From assembly GCA_013204025.1 (NCBI GenBank), contig JABMOW010000104.1:54801-118800 (forward strand): DNA of 64,000 bases, in the 5' to 3' direction. The position numbers were made by a program, and so were the translations under genes. The DNA is from Fidelibacterota bacterium (lineage in GTDB: Bacteria > Fidelibacterota > Marinisomatia > SCGC-AAA003-L08 > JACNLC01). Below, piece by piece: positions 1 to 9,252 of the stretch (its first letter is position 1; each line of letters begins with the position of its first letter). Below the pieces are notes generated by a model. The model worked only from the letters and a program-made list of their open reading frames with translations. It ran no database searches and had not been told where the DNA came from.

Positions 1-9
1 AATATGAGT

Positions 10-441
10 TTATCCAAGTAATTTCCGTTTTTCCTTTAACCTATCAGCAAGTACTTCAAGATTTTCATGTCCTAATTGTACACGTATATTTTCCTTAATA
101 AGTTTCCATTGATCGTGCATGGGGCATGGAACTGAATCGGAGCATTCATCCAAACCGATCACGCACATTTCTTTTTCAGCCGGAGGACCGTCAATGGCAT
201 AAATGATATCGATCACCCGGATATCCCGGGCAGGTTTACTCAGTTTGATACCGCCGTTTCGACCCCTCACCGATTTAATCAGATAGTGTTTTGCCAGGGA
301 TTGCACCAATTTCGCCAGAAAATGGCGAGGAATATTGTAATCTTCAGCTATGGTACTAACCATAGTGTTTTCCTCTGACCGGTGTTCGGCCAAATAAATC
401 ATCGCCTGAATTGCATACTCGGCAGATTTAGAATATATCAA
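10..441 (-). CDS. Rrf2 family transcriptional regulator
   Basis: 143 aa; N-terminal winged helix typical of Rrf2 (MIYSKSAEYAIQAMIYLA...GGIKLSKPARDI) and three C-terminal Cys (CVIGLDECSDSVPC). Confidence 0.9.
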   Translation of the reverse strand: MIYSKSAEYAIQAMIYLAEHRSEENTMVSTIAEDYNIPRHFLAKLVQSLAKHYLIKSVRGRNGGIKLSKPARDIRVIDIIYAIDGPPAEKEMCVIGLDECSDSVPCPMHDQWKLIKENIRVQLGHENLEVLADRLKEKRKLLG

Positions 442-748
442 AGTCTCTCCAATGTGTCATAACCCCAATTTAACGAATTGTACCGGAAGCAAATTTCAAT
501 CATATCAGACCGATTCAGAAATTATGCAAATATGTAAAAGTATTATTACAGATAACCGGAAATACGTAAAGGGATATTTAATCAAATTTAGGGAAAATGG
601 ATTTCATAATTCTACTTTAAAAACAGGTCGCATTAATTGGTGAAAATGGATAGCTAAATAGAACGGTTTCGAAAGGGGATTACTAAACTGGCCGGGAGAC
701 AGAATCGGCGTTAGACTCTGCATCCCGACCAAGAGGAGAATGATTGTG

Positions 749-2110
749 CTAATCTATTTCAAACGCCACGAATCTTGAACCACCCTCACGTTTGACGAGC
801 AGTAACATCGAATCACCTGTTTCATATGATTGGAGGGCTTCACGGTAATCTTTTACATTTCCGATTTTATTCTTATCAACTTTTACAATTAAATCCCCTT
901 CTCGAATACCGGCTGTATATGCATTCGAGGAATTCAGAATATCTTTTACTACGACCCCATCCGTCTCATCGAGATTCCAGAAAGTGTCGGATTCTACATT
1001 CTCAACCTGTAAACCAATTTTATCGTAGCTGTTATCGCTGTACACTCCAGATAATAGTTTATCTTCATCCGGTCGTTTACCAAGTTTGAGCCGGATCTGT
1101 TGTTCTTTTTCATCCCGAAGCAGAATGAGTGTGACGCTTTCATTGGGATGTGCACGGCCAACCAGATTCTTTAAATGACTGGCATCTTTGACTTCAATAT
1201 CATTGACTTTTAGGATAATATCCTGCTCGCTAATTCCATATTTCTCAGCAGGACTGTCTTCCATAACCTGAGAAATGATAGCGCCATTTCGAGTATCCAT
1301 ATTTAATGCACGAGCCATATTTTCATCGATATCCTGGATCGATACCCCCAGCCACCCACGCGAAACGATGCCGTCTTCAAGAAGATCATCAACAACCCGT
1401 TTTACCTGATTGATGGGAATCGCGAACCCAACACCGGCATTCATTTTTGAAAACCCGTCTGTGGCGATGGCAGTGTTTATCCCAACCAGCTCCCCGTCTA
1501 GATTAAATAAGGCACCACCGGAATTCCCGGGATTGATGGCCGCATCGTGCTGGATGAAATCTTCGTAGTTTGTTCTAGAAATTACATCACTTCTTCCGAT
1601 ACCGCTCACAATTCCTGCAGTGACTGTATGGTTTAATTCCAGTCCGAAGGGGCTCCCTATGGCGACGACCCATTCGCCAATACGAAGTTTATCAGAGTCT
1701 CCCAATACAACTTCTGATGCCGGAGTATGATTAATTTTTAGAACTGCAATATCTGACAGAGGGTCTTTTCCGATCACTTCCGCTTGAAACTCTCGTTTAT
1801 CCATCATGATAACTTTGATATCCTCAGCATCTTCCACAACATGGTAATTTGTGACGATAATTCCTTTACCTGCGTTGAAAATAACACCGGATCCCAACCC
1901 TTTGCTCTTTGGCATATCAGGCATTTTATATTTAAAGCCTTGATCGAACAAAAACTTGTGCGGTGACGAAACTTCTTTTTCAGACACAATGGATACGATG
2001 GCGTCGTTGGTTTTGTCCGCCACGTCAATAAATGCTTCGCTGAACTCTTTTCTGGATGGGGCTGCCCAGATGAATCCGATGGAAAGTAAAACGAGTAACT
2101 TTTTGCTCAT
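749..2110 (-). CDS. HtrA/DegP-like periplasmic serine protease with two PDZ domains
   Basis: Signal peptide, TNYHVVEDA, DIAVLK and GNSGGALFN catalytic triad motifs, two PDZ-like regions. Confidence 0.95.
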   Translation of the reverse strand: MSKKLLVLLSIGFIWAAPSRKEFSEAFIDVADKTNDAIVSIVSEKEVSSPHKFLFDQGFKYKMPDMPKSKGLGSGVIFNAGKGIIVTNYHVVEDAEDIKVIMMDKREFQAEVIGKDPLSDIAVLKINHTPASEVVLGDSDKLRIGEWVVAIGSPFGLELNHTVTAGIVSGIGRSDVISRTNYEDFIQHDAAINPGNSGGALFNLDGELVGINTAIATDGFSKMNAGVGFAIPINQVKRVVDDLLEDGIVSRGWLGVSIQDIDENMARALNMDTRNGAIISQVMEDSPAEKYGISEQDIILKVNDIEVKDASHLKNLVGRAHPNESVTLILLRDEKEQQIRLKLGKRPDEDKLLSGVYSDNSYDKIGLQVENVESDTFWNLDETDGVVVKDILNSSNAYTAGIREGDLIVKVDKNKIGNVKDYREALQSYETGDSMLLLVKREGGSRFVAFEID

Positions 2111-2312
2111 GTAATTTCTATCCTTAATTTATTTTTAACTGCCTGTTCTATGCAAAAATGATGCACTTGTTCCGGATACAACGAATAATCAGTTATCATT
2201 ATTTTAAACTGCTTTCTTAAAATATTCGAAGGAATATTAATCCCATGTTTGATAAAAACTTATGTGTTAGATTACTTTGGTTGATATTTTATTTATCATT
2301 ATTGGAAAAGCT

Positions 2313-3830
2313 ATGAATCAGAATACAATTCAGAAATGGATGCTCATTTTCGGGCCAGTGATCAGTATCATGATGATATTGTTTATGGATTTGGAACCGG
2401 GGCGTCCTGAGGTTACTCGAATGGCTGCCGTGGCCTTGTTAATGGCTATGTGGTGGGTCACCGAAGCTCTCCCATTGGCAGCAACAGCGTTACTCCCGGT
2501 GGCATTATTTCCACTATTGGGAATTATGAATGGCAAAACTGTAGCGCCTATTTATTTTAATCACATCATTTTTCTTTTTATCGGTGGGTTCATCATGGCT
2601 CTTGCCATGGAAAAATGGGACCTGCACAAACGAATCGCTTTGTTTATTCTATTGCGTTTTAAGCTGAAACCCGCAAACATTTTACTGGGATTCATGATCA
2701 CCACAGCCTTTCTTTCAATGTGGATTTCCAACACTGCCACAACGATGATGATGGTACCCATTGCGTTAGCAATTATCCTTCAATTAGAAGGTCTTTTAGG
2801 AAAAGCTTCCGTAAAAAAATACTCGATCGGTATTTTTCTGGGATTGGCGTACAGTGCATCCATTGGTGGAATTGCTACCATTGTGGGTACTCCACCCAAT
2901 CTGTCATTTGTTCGGATATTTAACATTCTCTTCCCTGGCAGTCCGGAGATCACATTTGCGAACTGGTTTTTCTTTGCTTTCCCCCTGTCAGTATGTTTTT
3001 TAATTATAGTGTGGTTTATTCTTTCACAAATATTTATTTCTAAAAAAATCGTATTCAAAATAGATCCCAAAATTTTTAAAAATCAATACCGTGAATTGGG
3101 TCCCATGTCTTCTGAAGAGAAAATCGTGTTAACCGGATTTCTTTGCTTAATTTTTCTATGGCTATTTAGGAGCGACATCCCTTTAGGAGATTTTGTCATC
3201 CCCGGATGGTCAAGAATGTTTCCCTATGCATCTTATTTAAATGATGGCACCGTGGCGATCACAATAGCATTGATTCTATTCATTCTTCCCAGCCGAAGTC
3301 AAAAAGGTAACAGAATCATGGATTGGGATACGGCATCAAAATTACCGTGGAATATCGTATTGTTATTTGGAGGTGGATTTGCTCTCGCCAGTGGCTTCAA
3401 AGAAACCGGATTATCGAATTTACTTGGTAGTCAGCTAGGTGGGGTCGGCAACCTGCACCCGGTACTTATCGTGGCGGTGATCTGTATATTTGTAACGTTC
3501 CTAACGGAACTCACATCGAATACCGCCACTGCAGAAATGCTGTTACCCATATTGGGTGGATTGGCAATAGCCATTAAAGTGAATCCTCTGTTTCTCATGA
3601 TTCCAGCAACGCTTTCCTGCTCATTCGCCTTTATGTTACCGGTGGCAACCCCACCGAATGCTATTATTTTTGGTACGAATCGTGTGACTATTATGGACAT
3701 GGCAAAGACAGGGATCTGGATCAATCTAATTGGTGTGGTATTAATCACATTACTAATATTTTCATTCGGGAATTGGGTATTTGGAATAGATGTGGCCCAC
3801 ATTCCTGATTGGATGATGAAAGGAAAATAA
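2313..3830 (+). CDS. DASS/SLC13 family sodium:anion symporter
   Basis: Multi-TM; TEALPLAATALLPVALFPLLGI and SNTATTMMMVPIALAI motifs; internal Met chosen as start. Confidence 0.9.
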   Translation: MNQNTIQKWMLIFGPVISIMMILFMDLEPGRPEVTRMAAVALLMAMWWVTEALPLAATALLPVALFPLLGIMNGKTVAPIYFNHIIFLFIGGFIMALAMEKWDLHKRIALFILLRFKLKPANILLGFMITTAFLSMWISNTATTMMMVPIALAIILQLEGLLGKASVKKYSIGIFLGLAYSASIGGIATIVGTPPNLSFVRIFNILFPGSPEITFANWFFFAFPLSVCFLIIVWFILSQIFISKKIVFKIDPKIFKNQYRELGPMSSEEKIVLTGFLCLIFLWLFRSDIPLGDFVIPGWSRMFPYASYLNDGTVAITIALILFILPSRSQKGNRIMDWDTASKLPWNIVLLFGGGFALASGFKETGLSNLLGSQLGGVGNLHPVLIVAVICIFVTFLTELTSNTATAEMLLPILGGLAIAIKVNPLFLMIPATLSCSFAFMLPVATPPNAIIFGTNRVTIMDMAKTGIWINLIGVVLITLLIFSFGNWVFGIDVAHIPDWMMKGK

Positions 3831-3832
3831 AT

Positions 3833-4705
3833 TTGAAATCATTACAACAATCCGTGTTGATCACCGGCGTATCTACAGGGATTGGCAGGAGTACCGCCGA
3901 GTTACTTTGCCAGAAGGGATATCATGTTATCGGAAGTGTTCGGAAAATTGAAGATGCATCCGCACTTCAGGCTCAATTTGCTGACTCATTTACACCTGTC
4001 GTATTTGATGTGGCAAACGAAAAGGATGTTTTCTCATGTGCCGACGAACTGATGAATCGTATTTCTACACCATTGGTTGGCGTCGTGAACAATGCAGGAA
4101 TAGCGTTGGGTGGTCCCATCCTTCATTTGGATGTTTCCACTTTTAGAAAACAGTTTGAAATAAATGTAATGGGAGTACTATCGGTGACCAAAGCATTTAT
4201 GCCATGGTTGCAGCGAAGCAGGAAAGCCGGACACCGGACACGCATCATCAATATCAGCTCTGTCAGTGGCAAACGAACGTATCCGTTCATGGGGCCCTAC
4301 AGCGCATCCAAACATGCCCTTGAAGCCATCTCAGACGCTCTCCGTAAAGAACTAATGCTGTATGATATCGGCGTCGTCATTATTGAGCCCGGTCCCATTA
4401 ACACACCGATTTGGGATAAAGCGCCCGATCCGCAGAAGAACATTTTCATCGGATCGGATTATGAGCATTCGCTAAGACGATTCAATAAACTGATCATTCA
4501 GAAAGGGAAAGCCGGTTTTCCACCAATTGATGTGGCCAAGTTAATACTGAAAGCTCTGGAAGCAAAACGCCCGAAAACAAGATATGTGATCACCCCTAAC
4601 CGTCTGATTCATTTTACGCTCCCGGGACTTCTGCCTGAAAAATGGGTAGACCGTCTCACTGCGAAAGCGCTACACTTGTTTCCAGCCATAAAAAACAAGA
4701 TATGA
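3833..4705 (+). CDS. SDR family oxidoreductase
   Basis: TGVSTGIG nucleotide-binding motif, NNAG, YSASK; likely TTG start. Confidence 0.92.
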   Translation: MKSLQQSVLITGVSTGIGRSTAELLCQKGYHVIGSVRKIEDASALQAQFADSFTPVVFDVANEKDVFSCADELMNRISTPLVGVVNNAGIALGGPILHLDVSTFRKQFEINVMGVLSVTKAFMPWLQRSRKAGHRTRIINISSVSGKRTYPFMGPYSASKHALEAISDALRKELMLYDIGVVIIEPGPINTPIWDKAPDPQKNIFIGSDYEHSLRRFNKLIIQKGKAGFPPIDVAKLILKALEAKRPKTRYVITPNRLIHFTLPGLLPEKWVDRLTAKALHLFPAIKNKI

Positions 4706-5136
4706 TCGCCGATCTTCATCCGTTTTTTGTCCACTTTCCAGTGGCGCTGTATTCAGCCGCACTGGTTATTGAGATCACCAGGTTGTTTAAAAAGGATATC
4801 CCCAATTATTTTTCAGTCGCGCTGATTTGTGGTGGTGCTGTGATGGGGTTGATATCCGGTTTATCTGGAGACCTGGCTTCTCGTGAAGCAGAACGCATTG
4901 CTGGTATAACCTCAACTCTCAATAACCATGAGTTTGCTGGGAATTTGATGGTCTGGATCGGTCTGATATCCGGTTTTATTCTGCTATTGGTGCAGCTGAA
5001 AAACAAAACGATGCCCACTTTACGCTGGATAATTATCTTGGCACTTTTTGCCGGGGTGATTATCACTGCTTTTTGGGGAAGTCAGTTGGTTCAAGAATTC
5101 GGTGCGGGAACTGCCATCATTTCAACAGTTCAATGA
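4702..5136 (+). CDS. DUF2231-type membrane protein
   Basis: DLHPFFVHFPVALYSAALV N-terminus typical of DUF2231; ATGA overlap with upstream SDR gene. Confidence 0.75.
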   Translation: MIADLHPFFVHFPVALYSAALVIEITRLFKKDIPNYFSVALICGGAVMGLISGLSGDLASREAERIAGITSTLNNHEFAGNLMVWIGLISGFILLLVQLKNKTMPTLRWIIILALFAGVIITAFWGSQLVQEFGAGTAIISTVQ

Positions 5137-6203
5137 TTTTCCCTATTTCAATCGACGCCATTCGGTTTGTTCGGAATGCCTTTTCGCTATCGAAGGTGGA
5201 TACTCAACCCAATCATGTAGTTCGAGCTGAATATCCCGGGTTGAATGGAGAATATGTTCCTTTAAAGATCATCTATCCAAAAGGAAAGATCCGAAAGATA
5301 GTCATTCTCTATCCCGGAGCAACGCCATTTGGCGAAGATCACGAAGAAGCCACCAGTCTGGCACACGTCATGTCCGGTCTGGGATTCAAAGTGTACATGC
5401 CCCGCATTCCACTGCTGATGCAATTAATCATCTCACCGGAAAATGTAGAATGGATGGCTCATTTCTATCAGTGGGTGTTGACACAGGAGCCAACGCTCAA
5501 GACCCAGATCACTGTTGTTGGGATGAGTTTTGGCGGTGCATTGCTTCTCAAAGCCTGTATGGATTCACGAATGCAATCACCTCGCCCTGCCAGTATAATG
5601 ATTTACAGTACTTTTTTTGATTTCGATTCCTCGATGAATTTTCTGATCACGGGAAAATTCCGATATAACAATAACGAAGTCCTTATCAAACCCAATGACT
5701 GGGGCGGGATTGTCATCATGCATAATTATCTCCGCCATGTGAACCCAGGATTTGATACAGAAAAAATCAGAGAAAATTTATCTTTCCGAGTAGCCGATGA
5801 AATGGATAAAGTTGACGAACATTTCAAAACGTTATCCACATTCGACCAATCATTCGTGGAAAGTTTGATGACAGCGAACTATAATTCGGATGTACTCAAA
5901 ACGATTCAACTGATCCGCGAGACCTGCCGAAAGGAATTAGAGGATCTTTCGCCACGGTTGTGGTGCAATCAATTGCAGCAGAAAGTATTTATCCTTCATG
6001 GCGCCAATGACTCTATGGTACCTTTCACGGAATCGGTTCGACTATCGGAAACCCTTCCCCGAAATATGCTGCACATATCCCACTTGTACGGCCATAAAAC
6101 AATTGAACGGATGGGCAATATTTGGTTTCTCCTAAAAGAGGCATACGGGCTGGTCCGATTTTTTTCTCACTTTTTAAATCACAATGAACATTCTAACATT
6201 TGA
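5133..6203 (+). CDS. alpha/beta hydrolase
   Basis: GMSFGG nucleophile elbow, FILHGANDSMVPF; ATGA overlap with upstream gene. Confidence 0.8.
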   Translation: MIFPISIDAIRFVRNAFSLSKVDTQPNHVVRAEYPGLNGEYVPLKIIYPKGKIRKIVILYPGATPFGEDHEEATSLAHVMSGLGFKVYMPRIPLLMQLIISPENVEWMAHFYQWVLTQEPTLKTQITVVGMSFGGALLLKACMDSRMQSPRPASIMIYSTFFDFDSSMNFLITGKFRYNNNEVLIKPNDWGGIVIMHNYLRHVNPGFDTEKIRENLSFRVADEMDKVDEHFKTLSTFDQSFVESLMTANYNSDVLKTIQLIRETCRKELEDLSPRLWCNQLQQKVFILHGANDSMVPFTESVRLSETLPRNMLHISHLYGHKTIERMGNIWFLLKEAYGLVRFFSHFLNHNEHSNI

Positions 6204-6837
6204 AGGTGGGTTTGATAAAAACCTATGCTATCTGGTTTGGTGTCAATCCACGAAAGTTGCCGGTATCATCGATCCATCTGTTGAGCCCGATCCGATTTAT
6301 CATATTATCAATAATGAAGGATTATCGCTTCAAAAAATCATTCTGACTCATTCCCACGGAGATCATACAGTTTACTGTGATCGGATCATTCACCGGTTCC
6401 CATCAGCAATCATCTATGGGTTTGAACATCTTGAAAGTCCCGTGCACGATGGAACGTTTTCGGGTGTTCGCCATAAATCTATCATTGAGTTAGGAAAAAT
6501 AAAACTCACGGTTTTACATACACCCGGACACTATCCAGATAGTATTTGCTTATGGAATGAACAGGAAAAACATTTGTTCACCGGAGACACCGTTTTTGTT
6601 GGAAGAACCGGAAGGGTGATTGGTGAAAAGAGCGATCTAACACAACTTTATCACAGTGTGTATAACATCATAAATCGCCTACCCGAAGATACAATAATTC
6701 ATCCTGGACACCACTACGGGATTAAAAAAACGATGACAATTGGGGAAAATATCCAGACGTCAACCTTCTTTAATTGCCCAAATTTGAGGGAATTTTCCTC
6801 TGTAATGGACAATTTCGAGAAAAACAGGAGGGAATAG
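6184..6837 (+). CDS. MBL-fold metallo-hydrolase (glyoxalase II-like)
   Basis: THSHGDHT, HTPGHYPDS, FTGDTVFVGRTGR motifs. Confidence 0.92.
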   Translation: MNILTFEGGFDKNLCYLVWCQSTKVAGIIDPSVEPDPIYHIINNEGLSLQKIILTHSHGDHTVYCDRIIHRFPSAIIYGFEHLESPVHDGTFSGVRHKSIIELGKIKLTVLHTPGHYPDSICLWNEQEKHLFTGDTVFVGRTGRVIGEKSDLTQLYHSVYNIINRLPEDTIIHPGHHYGIKKTMTIGENIQTSTFFNCPNLREFSSVMDNFEKNRRE

Positions 6838-6987
6838 CGTGTGGTATTTTGGTGACCAAACAAAATATTTATACATGTATTGAAGATTTCTCTGATAAAA
6901 TCCTTGACTTTATCGGGGGTAAAGAAATAGAATTAGGCACACAGTATTAACAGAACTTTCAATATTTAACTACAAGGAGAAAAAACT

Positions 6988-7218
6988 ATGGCTGAAAAAG
7001 TTGCTCGCGTCGGCGTCAGCAAGGAGAAAGGTTACCTATACTATCTTGGTAAAGATGGTAATGTATGGCGATCTCAAATGGCAACCGGAAAACAAGCCGG
7101 TGGTAATGCTTCAAAAGTGGCAGATGCCAATGTGACTCGCGAATCTGGCTTCCTTTATTTTGTTGATAAAGATGGCGATGTTGCACGATCTCAAATGGCC
7201 AGAGGACGAAAAAAGTAA
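6988..7218 (+). CDS. small two-repeat protein of unknown function
   Basis: 76 aa, RBS aaggag upstream and strong terminator downstream; two tandem ~33-aa repeats (GYLYYLGKDGNVWRSQMATGK / GFLYFVDKDGDVARSQMARGR). Confidence 0.8.
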   Translation: MAEKVARVGVSKEKGYLYYLGKDGNVWRSQMATGKQAGGNASKVADANVTRESGFLYFVDKDGDVARSQMARGRKK

Positions 7219-7240
7219 GCTGGTATTTGAAATTTGATTG

Positions 7241-7270
7241 AATGCCCCCATCTTTTGGGGGCATTTTTTT
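7241..7270 (+). terminator. rho-independent terminator
   Basis: aatgccccc-atctttt-gggggcatt followed by T run. Confidence 0.9.
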
Positions 7271-7302
7271 TAAACACCAAAATAGTAAAAAAATTTAGTA
7301 AT

Positions 7303-8565
7303 ATGCATCGAAGTACTCTATTTTTTATTTACATGACCTGTTTCGCTATGGCACAGGCTGCCACGGTGAATCAAATCAGCATCCATGGAAACGACAAGAC
7401 TCAAGATTCTATCATTTTACGAGAAATTCATCATCCCATCCCCAGTCAATATAATCCATCACTCGCCGAAGAAGACCGAAACCGAATCTACAACCTAGGG
7501 ATTTTCTCTTCCGTTGATATCTCGCAGAAAGACTCCAGCTATGTGATTTATGTAATTGAGGGACTACGGTGGATTCCTTTCCCCATTATCGATTATGATG
7601 AGGCCAAAGGGAAAGATGGATGGTCGTACGGCTTGGGAATGAGGTTGCTTAATTTCCGTGGAATCAATGAAACCATCAATTTGGGATTCTCTTTCGGCGA
7701 TGTAAATAATTATTTTCTAAATCTACACGATCCATGGATTGCCGGTAACCACATTTCATTTGGGTTCACCACATTTGATCAAACGAATGCCCACGCGGTA
7801 CGACCCTTTAGATTAACGCAGCAGGATGTATCCGTGAATACCGGCTTTTATATCCGAGAGGTACATAAGTTTGTCGCATACACAGGATATGATCACAGAA
7901 CCGTCAAATGGGAATCGAACCTAGATAAATTGGAAACCCTCCAATCTGATAAAAGTTTTGATCATCTGTTTTTTGGTTTTATGTACGATTTTGACACTCG
8001 GGATATTTATATTGATCCTCGAAAGGGTAACAGGATTGGTTTTGAGGTCAGCCAGAATGTGGGAATTAGTAAGTCAATCGATTTTAACAGTGTCGCAATC
8101 TGGATAAACAAATGGATATTGCTCAATAACCGCTCGGCGGAACCCGTTCTGTCTTTTAAAACAAAAGCATTCTTTCAATTTTCCGATCAACTCCCTATTT
8201 TCAGGCGAATGTATTTAGGAGGAGAGGATTTCGTTCGAGGATACTCCCCGGTCCCCAAGGATAATCCCACAGACGTAGAATATTGGATGGAAAGCCAGAA
8301 TATTATTTATCAAAACCTCTCGTACCAACAGACACTCTTCCCCCGAAATGATTTTAATGGCATGGAGCTGGGTATAGATTGGCATGTTTTTCTGGATTGG
8401 GGGGCAGGTTCCGAGTCACTGGCGGATTTTCGACTCGACCATTGCATTTACGGATATGGCGCTGGATTGATATTTTACGCTTCGGGGCTTGGATCAATTA
8501 CGGTTGATTTTGGATACAATCCGTTTGAATCAGATACCCATATGCATTTATCAGATTCTAATTAA
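7303..8565 (+). CDS. BamA/Omp85-superfamily outer membrane protein
   Basis: POTRA-like N-terminus (VNQISIHGNDKTQDSIILREI), barrel with RRMYLGGEDFVRGY. Confidence 0.85.
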   Translation: MHRSTLFFIYMTCFAMAQAATVNQISIHGNDKTQDSIILREIHHPIPSQYNPSLAEEDRNRIYNLGIFSSVDISQKDSSYVIYVIEGLRWIPFPIIDYDEAKGKDGWSYGLGMRLLNFRGINETINLGFSFGDVNNYFLNLHDPWIAGNHISFGFTTFDQTNAHAVRPFRLTQQDVSVNTGFYIREVHKFVAYTGYDHRTVKWESNLDKLETLQSDKSFDHLFFGFMYDFDTRDIYIDPRKGNRIGFEVSQNVGISKSIDFNSVAIWINKWILLNNRSAEPVLSFKTKAFFQFSDQLPIFRRMYLGGEDFVRGYSPVPKDNPTDVEYWMESQNIIYQNLSYQQTLFPRNDFNGMELGIDWHVFLDWGAGSESLADFRLDHCIYGYGAGLIFYASGLGSITVDFGYNPFESDTHMHLSDSN

Positions 8566-9209
8566 GTTTTTTTGATCCTTTTCAAGATCATTGCTTTCTC
8601 AAACCGATTTTCGCTCCCGTCGAGCATTCGTTTAATATTACTCCGATGTGTGTAGATAATAAAGGCAGCCAGGGGAAATGCGAAGTACGCAAAGTACGAA
8701 TTACTCACAGGTAAAAACAAATTCATTGCGGGGATAGAAACCGCAGCGATCATAGTCCCCAACCCCACATATCCCGTGAGAATCAGATTAATGATCCAAA
8801 TGATTATGGCGATAAGTAGAATTTTTGGAGCAATCGCCAACAGAACACCAATTGCTGCGCCCCCACCTTTCCCGCCCTTAAATCCAAAATAGATAGGATA
8901 CACATGGCCAACGACAGCGGCAATCCCGCAGAGGATCATCAGGATATCCGTATTCGCAGTACCCGAATCGGAAATAAACGGGATGGTTATCAGAGCCACA
9001 TACACCGTCGCGATGAGTCCTTTTGCAATATCGATGAGAATAACACCAAGTGCAAAACCGGCACCTTGTGTTCGAAATGCATTGGTGCCCCCTGCATTGC
9101 CACTCCCCATTTTTCGGATATCCACGCCTTTGATCTTACCGGCAATGAGACTACCACTGATCGAACCAAGCAGATAACTCAAGATAATTTTTATGATATA
9201 TCCCATCAC
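8562..9209 (-). CDS. plsY: glycerol-3-phosphate acyltransferase PlsY
   Basis: LLGSISGSLIAGKI, GSGNAGGTNAFR, GFKGGKGGGAAIGV motifs. Confidence 0.95.
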   Translation of the reverse strand: MMGYIIKIILSYLLGSISGSLIAGKIKGVDIRKMGSGNAGGTNAFRTQGAGFALGVILIDIAKGLIATVYVALITIPFISDSGTANTDILMILCGIAAVVGHVYPIYFGFKGGKGGGAAIGVLLAIAPKILLIAIIIWIINLILTGYVGLGTMIAAVSIPAMNLFLPVSNSYFAYFAFPLAAFIIYTHRSNIKRMLDGSENRFEKAMILKRIKKT

Positions 9210-9252
9210 TTCTCTTTCATTTCAATTATGGATTGGTTATAGAGCTACCCAA

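Noticed and set aside
452-643. Many small overlapping antisense or intergenic ORFs in the track (e.g. 452..643, 826..1089, 8904..9242, 12777..13040, 56767..56979)
   Set aside because: They overlap well-supported genes or lack RBS and recognisable domains; consistent with random open frames.
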